This document shows, piece by piece, positions 10,108 through 18,566 of a stretch of 64,000 nucleotides of DNA. Position 1 is the stretch's first letter, and each line of letters starts with the position of its first letter. The position numbers were made by a program, and so were the translations under genes. The notes below the pieces were generated by a model. The model was not told where the DNA came from. It did not search any database and saw only the letters and a list, made by a program, of their open reading frames with translations. The stretch is from Rhizobium bangladeshense (GTDB lineage: Bacteria > Pseudomonadota > Alphaproteobacteria > Rhizobiales > Rhizobiaceae), in NCBI RefSeq assembly GCF_001662075.1, contig NZ_LYPL01000021.1, forward strand, positions 1-64,000, in the 5' to 3' direction.

Positions 10108-10253
10108 TGTCGGCGGAATAGAGAGTGTTGCGCCTGCTGCCAGTCGTTCTCGCTAATCTTCTTCAGGACGGGAGTCTTGCAGGTGCCCGCAAGGGTGGAT
10201 GAGCGGATCGCTATACCAAACACAAGGTAATGTTATCTGTGGCTTAGCGGCGA

Positions 10254-10402
10254 GTTTGGCTGCGGCATCTCCTCACACGCCGTCATCTTCGGCCTTGAGC
10301 CGAGGATCCATTCCCGCTGCTGGTGTGCGTGCGGTGTGGATGCTCGGCTCAGGGCCGAGCATGACGGAGGGTGGGTGGCTGCTGGAGCAAAGTACAGCGA
10401 TG
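10254..10402. repeat. RIME-like repeat copy 3 within the duplicated 150 bp module (second copy)
   Basis: The core is at 10277-10373 and is nearly identical to the copy at 9984-10080, with a few point differences (for example CTTCGGCC for CCTCGGCC). The flanking sequences are also shared with the first copy, showing that more than the palindromes was duplicated. Confidence 0.85.
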
Positions 10403-10405
10403 GAC

Positions 10406-10432
10406 GGGCGCAGGAGATGCGCCGTTTTTTAT
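10406..10432 (+). terminator. Second terminator-like hairpin, near-copy of the chemoreceptor terminator
   Basis: The sequence GGCGCAGGAGATGCGCC followed by six T residues resembles the terminator at 9873-9904 (GCAGGAATGCGCCG then T). No gene ends immediately before it on the plus strand, so it is probably part of the duplicated stretch, not an independent terminator. Confidence 0.55.
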
Positions 10433-10466
10433 AGGCTGGAACGGCATCGAGGGAGCAAGCGGCTGC

Positions 10467-10614
10467 CCGTCACCCTAACCCTCTCCTCGCAAACGGGGCG
10501 AGGGGACGTGCCCTGCGAGACGTTAGCGGGGAACGAAGAGGTTGCGGCTATTCCCTTCGCCCCGCAAGCGCGGAGAAGGTGCCGGCAGGCGGATGAGGGG
10601 GGCCCCACAGCACA
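10467..10614. repeat. Second family of palindromic intergenic repeat
   Basis: The element begins GTCACCCTAACCCTCTCC and ends GGTGCCGGCAGGCGGATGAG, with internal palindromes around GGGCGAGGGGACGTGCC and CGCCCCGCAAGCGCGGAGAAGG. Sequences of this type (CTCATCCG...CCTTCTCCCC on the other strand) are widespread between genes in rhizobial genomes. It sits just downstream of dxs and does not resemble the RIME-like copies in this window. Confidence 0.6.
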
Positions 10615-10627
10615 CCCTCACAATTCA

Positions 10628-12544
10628 CTATCCCGCAACCCCAACCGCAACTCCGCGCCCCAGCGCCCGGAACACGGTCGAAACGATCCCCGCGCGATCG
10701 AGCCCCGCATGGGCGTTCATCGCCTCGGGCTTGGCCTGCTCCATCCAGATGTCGGGCATGACGAGCGAGCGGATCTTCAGGCCGTTGTCGAGCAGGCCTT
10801 CACTTGAGAGATACTGCATCATCTGGCTGCCAAAGCCGCCGACGGAGCCTTCTTCGACGGTGATCAGCATCTCGTGGTGGCGGGCAAGCTGGCGGATCAG
10901 ATCGTGGTCGAGCGGCTTGGCGAAGCGCGCATCGGCGACCGTCGTCGACAGGCCGGCGGCCTCAAGATCTTCGGCGGCAAGCAGACAGTCGGCAAGCCGG
11001 GTGCCGAAGGAAAGCAGGGCAACCTTGGTGCCTTCCTTGACGATGCGGCCCTTGCCGATCTGCAGGATCTCGCCACGTGCGGGCATGTCGACGCCGACGC
11101 CTTCGCCACGCGGATAACGGAACGAGATCGGCCCGGCGTCATAGGCGGCGGCCGTGCGTACCATGTGTTTGAGTTCGGCCTCGTCGGCCGCCGCCATCAC
11201 CACGAAGCCGGGCAGGGTGGCGAGGAAGGCGGTGTCGAAGGAGCCGGCATGGGTCGGGCCGTCGGCGCCAACGAAGCCGGCGCGATCGATCGGAAAACGG
11301 ACGGGCAATCCCTGAATCGCCACGTCGTGCACGACCTGGTCGTAGGCGCGCTGCAAGAAGGTTGAATAGAGCGCGGCGAACGGCTTGTAGCCCTCGGCCG
11401 CAAGGCCGGCGGCGAAGGTCACGGCATGCTGTTCGGCGATGCCGACATCGAAGCAGCGCGAGGGGAAGGCCTCGGCGAGCTTGTCGAGGCCGGTACCATT
11501 CGGCATGGCGGCGGTGATGCCGACGATCTTGTCGTCGAGGGCCGCTTCCTGCACCAGCGCTTCGGCAAAGACGCTGGTATAGCTCGGCGCGTTCGGCTTC
11601 ACCCGCGCCTGGGCGCCGGTGATGACGTCGAACTTGTTGACGCCGTGATATTTGTCGGCGGCGGCTTCGGCCGGCGGATAGCCCTTGCCCTTCTGGGTGA
11701 CGACATGGATCAGCACCGGGCCGCGGGCATTGTCGCGCACATTGCGCAGCACCGGCAGCAAGTGGTCGAAGGAATGCCCGTCGATCGGCCCGATATGGTA
11801 GAAGCCCATCTCCTCGAACATCGTGCCGCCGGTGACGTAGCCGCGGGCATGCTCGACAGCGCGGGTGATGGCGCGATCGATGTTCTTGCCGAGATAGGCC
11901 GTCAGCTTCTTGCCGAAATCGCGGAAGCCCATATAGGTGCGACCCGAGGCGAGGCGGGCGAGATAGGCGCTCATTGCGCCTGTCGGCGGCGCGATCGACA
12001 TGTCGTTGTCGTTGAGGATAACGATGAGGCGGGCATCGAGCGCGCCGGCATTGTTCAGCGCCTCATAGGCCATGCCGGCCGACATCGCCCCGTCGCCGAT
12101 GACGGCGATGACGCGCCGGTCGTTCTTGTCGAGATCTGCGGCAATCGCCATGCCGAGGCCGGCCGAAATCGAGGTCGAGGAATGCGCCGCCCCGAAGGGA
12201 TCATATTCGCTTTCGGCCCGGCGGGTGAAGCCGGAAAGCCCGTTTTCCTGGCGCAAGGTCCGGATGCGGTCGCGCCGGCCGGTCAGAATCTTGTGCGGAT
12301 AACATTGATGGCCGACATCGAAGATCAGCCGGTCGTCAGGCGTGTCGAAGACGCTGTGGATGGCGATCGTCAGCTCGACCACGCCGAGACCGGCGCCGAG
12401 ATGACCGCCGGTGCGCGACACCGCATCGATCATTTCGTCGCGGACCTCGCGGGCGAGCTGCGGCAGGTCGCGATCCTCGAGCTTGCGCAGGTCGGCAGGG
12501 TAAGTGACCTGGTCGAGCAGAGGGGTCTTCGGCGGATGTGTCAC
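10628..12544 (-). CDS. dxs: 1-deoxy-D-xylulose-5-phosphate synthase
   Basis: A 638-residue thiamine-diphosphate enzyme that condenses pyruvate and glyceraldehyde 3-phosphate, the first step of the MEP isoprenoid pathway; ispH of the same pathway lies about 40 kb away. Diagnostic segments are HLGAGLGVVELT, FDVGHQCYPHKILTGR, the ThDP-binding GDGAMSAGMAYEALNNAG, FEEMGFYHIGPIDGHSFDHL, and the transketolase-like DVGIAEQHAVTFAAGLA. Length matches the family. Translation starts at GTG 12544 (MTHPPKTPLLDQV). In related genomes xseB and tlyA commonly flank dxs; here a chemoreceptor and repeats lie on one side and three unrelated genes on the other. Confidence 0.98.
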   Translation of the reverse strand: MTHPPKTPLLDQVTYPADLRKLEDRDLPQLAREVRDEMIDAVSRTGGHLGAGLGVVELTIAIHSVFDTPDDRLIFDVGHQCYPHKILTGRRDRIRTLRQENGLSGFTRRAESEYDPFGAAHSSTSISAGLGMAIAADLDKNDRRVIAVIGDGAMSAGMAYEALNNAGALDARLIVILNDNDMSIAPPTGAMSAYLARLASGRTYMGFRDFGKKLTAYLGKNIDRAITRAVEHARGYVTGGTMFEEMGFYHIGPIDGHSFDHLLPVLRNVRDNARGPVLIHVVTQKGKGYPPAEAAADKYHGVNKFDVITGAQARVKPNAPSYTSVFAEALVQEAALDDKIVGITAAMPNGTGLDKLAEAFPSRCFDVGIAEQHAVTFAAGLAAEGYKPFAALYSTFLQRAYDQVVHDVAIQGLPVRFPIDRAGFVGADGPTHAGSFDTAFLATLPGFVVMAAADEAELKHMVRTAAAYDAGPISFRYPRGEGVGVDMPARGEILQIGKGRIVKEGTKVALLSFGTRLADCLLAAEDLEAAGLSTTVADARFAKPLDHDLIRQLARHHEMLITVEEGSVGGFGSQMMQYLSSEGLLDNGLKIRSLVMPDIWMEQAKPEAMNAHAGLDRAGIVSTVFRALGRGVAVGVAG

Positions 12545-12830
12545 GGGCGGCGCTCTTTCTTACTTTTCCTTGTACCGCTTTATTCGATTAGAACGAGGCA
12601 AAACAAGTGATTTCAGGAACCGAAGGTTTTCACCTTAGAGCATGGCGGAAAAATGTGTGAGGGGTTTCGGGAGTTATCACATTCTATTTCCGTAAGTTGC
12701 ATTCGCCTGATCTTGGCCCGGTTCCGCCCCGATTTTCCGCCTCGCCGTCGAACGCTGAAAGGGGCGGCGAGCCGCTTGAATATGACACGGAATGGTAGCA
12801 ATGTTGCCGCACCGACTGGGGGATCAGGTC

Positions 12831-14810
12831 ATGGGAACGATTGTTGCAGCGCATGCTTATGTGAACAACGAGGTCGCCTATGTGGCCTGGGATATTGACG
12901 CCAAGATCGACGGATGCCTCGGCTTTGAGGTCGTACGCGTCTATCTCGACGAGCAGGGAAACGTGGCGAAAAAGTCCGATGGCAGCGAAGATCGAGTGAC
13001 CTGCGCCGCCTGGGTCGCCTTCAAGGGGCAGCGCAATCCGCACTGGCTGCCGCAGACGACGTCGCTCTGGCCGGTGCAGAAGCTGTCCTGGCGCGACCTG
13101 ACGCTACGCAAGCGGCGCAACGAAATGCGGCGGCGGCCGGACGAGGTCCGGGTGCGTTACGAAATCCGCCCGCTCGGCGATCTGAAGCCGGGCATGCAGG
13201 CCGCCCCCGATCCGGCGCCTGATCTTGTCGAGATCAACAAGCGCGACGACAACGGCAGGCCGATCAAGAAGGCGGACGGCACCTTCGAGAAAATCGCCGT
13301 CAAGGCCTATGAAGGTCCGCCGCGGCCGCTCGGTTATCTCGGGCCGGCTGTCGCCTCCAACCCGGTCCACGTGACGCGCAAGCGCGGCCAGTTCGAATCG
13401 ACCTTCACCAACGGCATCCTCGCCGCCCAGTGGCTGCGCAACGTCCTGCTGGAAGACGGTGTGAAGCAGCCGAACGAACTGATCGACATGATTTCCAATC
13501 CGGCGAACGGCATCCGCAAATATCTGGCCGGCGATGTCATTCCGATGCTCAGGGATTTCATGAAAGCGCCCGGACGCTTCCTGGTCGCGCTCTACGAGCT
13601 CGAGGACAAGGAGCTGCTCGACCTGCTGCTGGCCAACAAGGACAAGCTGCGCATCATTCTCGCCAATACCGGAAAGGTCGGAGACGAGTGGGATGTGCGC
13701 AATGCTCACGCACGCCAGGCGCTGATCGACGCCGGCGTCGAGATTCACCATCGGATGTTCAACAATTCGAGCCAGATCGGTCACAACAAGTTCGTCGTGC
13801 ACATCCCCTCGGACGGGACTGAGCGCAGCGTCTTCACCGGCAGCACCAACTGGACGGCGACGGGGCTTGCCGGCCAATCCAACAACGCCTTGATCGTCCG
13901 CAACGATGCGGTTGCCGCGGCCTATGTCGCCTACTGGGAGCGGATGCTGGAAGACAATGCGACGCTGGAAGCGCCCGTCGAATTCGATGACGGCATGCCC
14001 GACAACCAGCAGAGCAAGGCGTTCCGGCGTTCCAACGAGACGCCGTCCATTGTGCCGACCGACAATGGCGCTTCGGTGGAAACGTGGTTCTCCCCGAACA
14101 TGCAAAGCCGGAGAAAGGGCAAGGACACGCCGCCCGATCTTCGCGAGGTTTACCGGCTGATGCGCCGCGCCGAGCACGCTGTGCTGTTTCTCGCCTTCTA
14201 TCCCGGTCAGTCGGGCAGGGATTGCATCGTCGGCGAGGCGATCGATATCGGCCTCAAGGATCAGAAGCTGATCGTCACCGGCGCCGTTTCCAGCCCGCAG
14301 GCGATGCCCAATTATGTCGCCGGCAAGAAGAACGATCCCGACGATGAGGACGACGATACCGAGGCCGTTTCACCCCATACGTTCGACGAGGTCAATGTCT
14401 CGATCGTCCGGGCCTCGCGCATCGATGACCGCCAGCTGCTGGCCGATTTCGGCGCCGAGGAACTGACGGCCAAGAAGGTCGGCGCCATCATTCACGACAA
14501 GGTGCTGGTGATCGATCCCCTGTCGGACGACTGCGCCGTCGTGCTCGGCAGCCACAATCTCGGCTTCAAGGCCTCCTACTCCAATGACGAGAACATGTTG
14601 ATCGTCAAGGGCGACCGGGCGCTGGCCGAGGCCTATGCCGTCCATATTCTCGATGTCTATGACCACTACCGCTTCCGCGCCGTCGAGGCGGAGCTGAAGC
14701 GTCAGGGCAAGAAGGGCTGGTCGGGCTTTCTCAACGTTGATGACAGCTGGCAGGACCGCTACGTCAACCGCACCAAGGGGGCGCTGATGCGCTATTTCGC
14801 GGCGGGTTGA
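12831..14810 (+). CDS. Phospholipase D-like (HKD) domain protein
   Basis: A 659-residue protein of the phospholipase D superfamily, whose members cleave or transfer phosphodiester bonds. Two HKD-type halves are visible. The first reads HNKFVVHI followed by FTGSTNWT, keeping His, Lys and GSxN but lacking the Asp of HxKxxxxD. The second reads HDKVLVID followed by LGSHNLG and is complete. The N-terminal ~200 residues do not match a domain I know. No signal peptide or membrane helix is evident. The chosen ATG (12831, MGTIVAAHAYVNN) has GGGGGA upstream; longer in-frame starts exist at 12792 and 12801. It converges on the pirin gene with a 13-base gap. Lipid, nucleic acid or another phosphodiester could be the substrate. 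Confidence 0.8.
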   Translation: MGTIVAAHAYVNNEVAYVAWDIDAKIDGCLGFEVVRVYLDEQGNVAKKSDGSEDRVTCAAWVAFKGQRNPHWLPQTTSLWPVQKLSWRDLTLRKRRNEMRRRPDEVRVRYEIRPLGDLKPGMQAAPDPAPDLVEINKRDDNGRPIKKADGTFEKIAVKAYEGPPRPLGYLGPAVASNPVHVTRKRGQFESTFTNGILAAQWLRNVLLEDGVKQPNELIDMISNPANGIRKYLAGDVIPMLRDFMKAPGRFLVALYELEDKELLDLLLANKDKLRIILANTGKVGDEWDVRNAHARQALIDAGVEIHHRMFNNSSQIGHNKFVVHIPSDGTERSVFTGSTNWTATGLAGQSNNALIVRNDAVAAAYVAYWERMLEDNATLEAPVEFDDGMPDNQQSKAFRRSNETPSIVPTDNGASVETWFSPNMQSRRKGKDTPPDLREVYRLMRRAEHAVLFLAFYPGQSGRDCIVGEAIDIGLKDQKLIVTGAVSSPQAMPNYVAGKKNDPDDEDDDTEAVSPHTFDEVNVSIVRASRIDDRQLLADFGAEELTAKKVGAIIHDKVLVIDPLSDDCAVVLGSHNLGFKASYSNDENMLIVKGDRALAEAYAVHILDVYDHYRFRAVEAELKRQGKKGWSGFLNVDDSWQDRYVNRTKGALMRYFAAG

Positions 14811-14823
14811 TTGCCTGCCGCCG

Positions 14824-15747
14824 TCAGCCTTCCGGCAGCGGCACGAATTCCTCCTCGTCGCCGGGAACGATATCGAAGCGGCCGGCGCGCCATTCCTCCT
14901 TGGCCTTTTCGATCCGTTCCTTGGACGATGAGACGAAATTCCACCAGATATAGCGCTTCGAGTTCAGCGCAGCGCCGCCGAAGAGCATCAGGTGACAGCC
15001 GTCGCTGCCGGCTTCGAGCGTGATCGGATCGCCAGGCCGGAAAACCAGCAGCTGGTCGGCGGCGAAACGGTCGCCTGCTATGACGACCTCGCCCGAAAGC
15101 ACGTAGACGGCGCGCTCCTCATGGGCCGCGCCGAAGGGAAAGCGCACGCCTGGCTGCAGGTTGAGATCGACATAGAGCGTATCGGAGAAGGTGCCGACCG
15201 GCGATGTCATGCCTTCGAACGAGCCGATGACGACGCGCCCGCGCACCCCTGAAGTTTCGATCAGCGGCATCTCGGTCTTTTGCGTATGGGCGAAGGACGG
15301 ATCGATCTCCTCCTTATCGTCGGGCAGCGCCAGCCAGGTCTGCAGCCCCGACATCAGCAGCGGATGGCCGCGCAGATTGTCGGGCGTGCGCTCGGAATGC
15401 ACGATGCCGCGGCCCGCCGTCATCAGGTTGATGTCGCCGGGTCGGATGACCTTTTCGGTGCCGAGACTGTCAAGATGGCGGATCTCGCCGTCGAAGAGAT
15501 AGGTGACCGTCGACAGGCCGATATGCGGATGCGGCTTCACGTCGAGCGCCTCGTTCGGCTTCAGGATCGCCGGCCCCATGCGGTCGAAGAAGATGAACGG
15601 TCCGACCAGCCGCCGCTGCCGCGTCGGCAGGGCGCGCCGCACCTGGAAGCCGCCGATATCGCTGCTGCGCGGAATGATCAGATTCTCAATCGCGTCGCAG
15701 GCGAAAGCATCGCCAGGCAGGGGATCTTTGCCGGGAAAGAAGGACAT
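14824..15747 (-). CDS. Pirin family protein
   Basis: A 307-residue bicupin. The N-terminal pirin domain carries the metal-binding HPHIGLSTVTYLFDGEI and the later GRGIVHSERT, supplying the usual three His and one Glu; the C-terminal cupin includes AHEERAVYVLSGEVVI. Bacterial pirins are iron-binding proteins, some with quercetinase activity and some acting as redox-linked regulators, so the role here is open. The ATG at 15747 has AAAGAAGGAC-like purine sequence on its own strand. It lies 79 bases downstream of a short-chain dehydrogenase on the same strand, so they may be co-transcribed. Confidence 0.9.
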   Translation of the reverse strand: MSFFPGKDPLPGDAFACDAIENLIIPRSSDIGGFQVRRALPTRQRRLVGPFIFFDRMGPAILKPNEALDVKPHPHIGLSTVTYLFDGEIRHLDSLGTEKVIRPGDINLMTAGRGIVHSERTPDNLRGHPLLMSGLQTWLALPDDKEEIDPSFAHTQKTEMPLIETSGVRGRVVIGSFEGMTSPVGTFSDTLYVDLNLQPGVRFPFGAAHEERAVYVLSGEVVIAGDRFAADQLLVFRPGDPITLEAGSDGCHLMLFGGAALNSKRYIWWNFVSSSKERIEKAKEEWRAGRFDIVPGDEEEFVPLPEG

Positions 15748-15826
15748 GTCGGATCTCCGATCGCTACCGTATCGATCACAAATAGTACCTGAAGCGCCGC
15801 GCGTCCAATCGGGCGCGGAGCCCGTC

Positions 15827-16594
15827 TCAGATCGCCGTAAAACCGTTGTCGACGAAGAGGTGGGCGCCGTTGACGAAGTTCGACTCGTCGCTGGCGAGAT
15901 AAAGGGCGGCCCGCGCCACATCCTCCGGCTCGCCGATCCGGCCCTGCTGGGCGGCGATGGCGGCATCCGAGACATCGACGCCGAGCGCCTGCAGGTCGGC
16001 CACCTCGCGCAACCCGTGCGGTGTGCGGATGAAGCCGGGGCAGACGGCGTTGCAGCGGATGTTGCGGTCGCGGAATTCCACTGCAATCGCCCGGGCAAAC
16101 ATATGCACGGCGCCCTTGGTCGTGTCGTAAAGCACCTCCATCGGCGTGGCGGCGACCGCCGAGATCGACGAGGTGCAGACGATCGATCCGCCGCCCGCGG
16201 CAATCATCTTCGGCAGCACGGCCTTGGTCATCAGGAACATTGAGCGCACATTGACGGCGTGCAGCCAGTCCCATTCCTGAAGCGTCGTTTCCAGGAAGGG
16301 TTTGATGACGATGGTGCCGGCATGGTTGAAGAGCACGGTCACCGCGCCGTAGCGTTCCTCGACGCCGGCGACGGCGGCATTGACGGCGGCTTCGTCGGAA
16401 ACATCGGCCGTCCAGCAATCGGCCTCGCCGCCGGCATCACGGATCGCCTTGACGGTTTCGGCCGCCGCTTCGCCGTTGCGGTCGATGATCGCCACGCGCG
16501 CGCCTTCGGCCGCAAACAGCTTCGAGGCAGCACCGCCCATGCCGGTCGCGCCGCCCGAGATGATGGCGACCTTGCCCTTCAACCTGTCCGTCAT
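15827..16594 (-). CDS. Short-chain dehydrogenase/reductase family oxidoreductase
   Basis: A 255-residue classical SDR. The NAD(P)-binding glycine motif SGGATGMGGAASK lies at 13-25, an acidic residue in IIDRNG near 38 favours NAD over NADP, NHAG (90-93) replaces the usual NNAG, and the catalytic Ser142/143-Tyr156-Lys160 set is present (YDTTK). It is therefore an intact enzyme, unlike the deleted SDR relic at 5.2 kb. It lies between xseB and the pirin gene on the same strand. The substrate cannot be deduced; members of this group oxidise sugars, steroids or hydroxyacids. Confidence 0.9.
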   Translation of the reverse strand: MTDRLKGKVAIISGGATGMGGAASKLFAAEGARVAIIDRNGEAAAETVKAIRDAGGEADCWTADVSDEAAVNAAVAGVEERYGAVTVLFNHAGTIVIKPFLETTLQEWDWLHAVNVRSMFLMTKAVLPKMIAAGGGSIVCTSSISAVAATPMEVLYDTTKGAVHMFARAIAVEFRDRNIRCNAVCPGFIRTPHGLREVADLQALGVDVSDAAIAAQQGRIGEPEDVARAALYLASDESNFVNGAHLFVDNGFTAI

Positions 16595-16669
16595 GTTTGC
16601 GTCCCCTCGTTGTTTTGACAGGGGATCATAGAGCGGCCGTCAGCCGATCGCCAAGCGCCTTCGATCCGC

Positions 16670-16921
16670 TCAGGCCCCGTCCAGCGGCTCGACGCCCTGC
16701 GGCTTGCCGGCGCGGTCGAGCCGGATCTTCTCGATGCGGTTTTCGGCGGCCGAAAGCAGCGTCTCGCAATGTTTCTTCAGCGCTTCGCCGCGCTCATAGA
16801 TCTCGATCGATTCATCCAGCGCTACGTCGCCGCGTTCCAGCCGGGCAACGATGCTTTCGAGTTCGGCGACCGCCTTTTCGAAGGAAAGGCCGGACACTTC
16901 CGGCTTGGCGCTGTCAGTCAT
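16670..16921 (-). CDS. xseB: Exodeoxyribonuclease VII small subunit
   Basis: An 83-residue protein matching the XseB family in length and sequence (FEKAVAELESIVARLERGDVALDESIEIYERGEALKKHC, then a coiled-coil tail; quoted here only as a region at about residues 11-50 with key segments LESIV, LERGD and YERG). XseB binds the large subunit XseA to form the single-strand-specific nuclease used in repair and mismatch correction. The ATG at 16921 starts 2 bases after the stop of the HDAC-like gene, indicating translational coupling. No xseA is present in the window. Confidence 0.93.
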   Translation of the reverse strand: MTDSAKPEVSGLSFEKAVAELESIVARLERGDVALDESIEIYERGEALKKHCETLLSAAENRIEKIRLDRAGKPQGVEPLDGA

Positions 16922-16923
16922 TC

Positions 16924-17859
16924 TCAACCCTTCATCATTCGCAAAATATGCATGCCGGCCGATTCGGCGAGGCCCTCGAGATCATAGCCGCCTTCGAGCA
17001 GGCTGACGACCCGGTTCTTCGCGTGCCGGTCCGCGAGTTCCAGCACGCGGGCGGTCGCCCAGTCGAAATCCTCGCCCGTCAGGTTGATCTGCGCCAACGG
17101 ATCGCGGTGATGCGCATCGAAGCCGGCAGAGATGATGATGAGATCCGGCCGGAAATCGTCGAGCGCCGGCAGCACCCGCGATTTGAACGCCTCGCGGAAA
17201 TGGTCGCTGCCGACATTCGGCGAAAGCGGCGCGTTAACGATGGTATTGTGCTTGCCCTTCTCTCCCTTGGCGCCGCTGCCGGGATAAAGCGGCATCTGAT
17301 GCGTCGAGCAGAACAGCACGGAAGCATCGTCCCAGAAGATGTCCTGGGTGCCGTTTCCATGGTGCACGTCCCAGTCGACGATGGCGACACGTTCGGCGCC
17401 ATGCCTTTTCTGCGCGTGGCGGGCTGCGATCGCTGCATTGTTGAAGAAGCAGAAGCCCATTGCCGTCGTCTTCTCCGCATGGTGCCCGGGCGGGCGGGCG
17501 GCGACGAAGACATTGTCGGCGGCGCCGGAAAAGACGTCGTCCACCGCCGCCATCGCGCCGCCGATCCCGGTCAGCGCCGCCTGCAGGCTTTTGACGCTGG
17601 CATAGGTATCGGCTTCCAGCTGGTTGATCCGATCCTCCTCTTCGGGGATCTCCCGCATGACGGCGGCAAGATGTTCCTCCGGATGTGCGAGCAGCACCGC
17701 ATCCTCGCTCGCCTGCGGCGCCTGCCGGCGCTGCAGCCGCTCGAAATTCGGATGTTCCAGCGCCACATTGATGGCGCGGATCCGGTCCGATCGCTCCGGA
17801 TGGCCGGAAGGCGTCACATGTTCCAGAAAGATTGGGTGTTCATAAAGACGGGTGCTCAT
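16924..17859 (-). CDS. Histone deacetylase family protein (AcuC/APAH-like amidohydrolase)
   Basis: A 311-residue zinc-dependent deacetylase of the arginase/HDAC fold. RPPGHHAEK (122-130) carries the tandem catalytic histidines, DWDVHHGNGT (162-171) supplies zinc and metal ligands, and SAGFDAHHRDPL provides the second zinc Asp. The sequence groups with bacterial class II-like HDACs, which deacetylate acetyl-lysine, acetylpolyamines or related amides; the substrate is not known. The ATG at 17859 begins MSTRLYEHPIF. xseB follows with almost no gap, a pairing common in rhizobia, where dxs normally comes next. Confidence 0.93.
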   Translation of the reverse strand: MSTRLYEHPIFLEHVTPSGHPERSDRIRAINVALEHPNFERLQRRQAPQASEDAVLLAHPEEHLAAVMREIPEEEDRINQLEADTYASVKSLQAALTGIGGAMAAVDDVFSGAADNVFVAARPPGHHAEKTTAMGFCFFNNAAIAARHAQKRHGAERVAIVDWDVHHGNGTQDIFWDDASVLFCSTHQMPLYPGSGAKGEKGKHNTIVNAPLSPNVGSDHFREAFKSRVLPALDDFRPDLIIISAGFDAHHRDPLAQINLTGEDFDWATARVLELADRHAKNRVVSLLEGGYDLEGLAESAGMHILRMMKG

Positions 17860-17884
17860 GGAAACACTCTATCGGCCGCTTGTG

Positions 17885-18067
17885 TCATGTTCCACAGCAG
17901 ATGGGGCATCGACCGACGATTTCAACAAGCGCTGCCCGCAGCGCTTGTGCACCCTCATCGGATCGGAAAGCCTTCTTCGCAGCGTTTGCCTCCGGGAATA
18001 TCGTCACACCGGCGTTGCGGGCTCTCCCCGACTTGCAAATCAGCCCTAACACTTTGAACCCTCGCAT
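17885..18067 (-). CDS. Possible 60-residue small protein upstream of the HDAC-like gene
   Basis: An open frame of 60 codons (MRGFKVLGLICKSG... ending CPICCGT) ends 25 bases before the HDAC-like start on the same strand. Third-position GC is only about 60%, lower than neighbouring genes, and no convincing ribosome site precedes its ATG. The CPICC motif near the C-terminus is notable but not enough to assign a family. It may be a leader ORF or chance. Confidence 0.2.
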   Translation of the reverse strand: MRGFKVLGLICKSGRARNAGVTIFPEANAAKKAFRSDEGAQALRAALVEIVGRCPICCGT

Positions 18068-18148
18068 CTTTTGTTGTTAAATCTGTTTCGATCCGATGAA
18101 ATATGAAGTAGTGTCGGTTCTGGGGAATGTTGTAGGGCAGTATTGTTG

Positions 18149-18550
18149 ATGAGTCAGTCGAAACGCCCTGGGGTGGCGGAAATACGCGTGCCGTTTCGCG
18201 ATGTCGATATGAATGGCCAGATGTTTCTGGCGTCCTATATTTCTTACGCTGAATCCGTCATTGCGAGCTTCTGGTCGGCACGGCCCGACGTAGACGACGA
18301 ACCGGTCTATAGCGCCAGCAAGATCTCCTGCATGCTTCACCGCCCGCTGCACCATGACGAGCCGGCAATCTTCACCGCAGCCGTCGACAAGATCGGCGTG
18401 CGTTCCATCGGCTTCCTCGTTTCGATCGACACCGGCGAGGAGCGCGCCGCCGAGGTCGAGATCATCTGGCAGGCCCGCAACAGCGAAGATCAGCAGCCGG
18501 CCTCGCTGCCGGAGGAAACGCGCGACTGGCTCTATCGGTTTTTGGATTGA
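18149..18550 (+). CDS. Hotdog-fold acyl-CoA thioesterase-like protein
   Basis: A 133-residue 4HBT-type protein. The N-terminal segment EIRVPFRDVDMNGQMFLASYISYAE region matches the start of YbgC-like thioesterases, in which the Asp (usually D of VRFxDTDxxGHV) is catalytic; here VDMNGQM replaces TDxxGHV, so the active-site environment is altered. The length is normal. The ATG at 18149 (MSQSKRPGVAEIR) is chosen over two immediately upstream TTG codons. It converges on matR. Hydrolysis of an acyl-CoA is inferred; the chain is unknown. Confidence 0.75.
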   Translation: MSQSKRPGVAEIRVPFRDVDMNGQMFLASYISYAESVIASFWSARPDVDDEPVYSASKISCMLHRPLHHDEPAIFTAAVDKIGVRSIGFLVSIDTGEERAAEVEIIWQARNSEDQQPASLPEETRDWLYRFLD

Positions 18551-18566
18551 TCCGTCTGGCGTCCGA

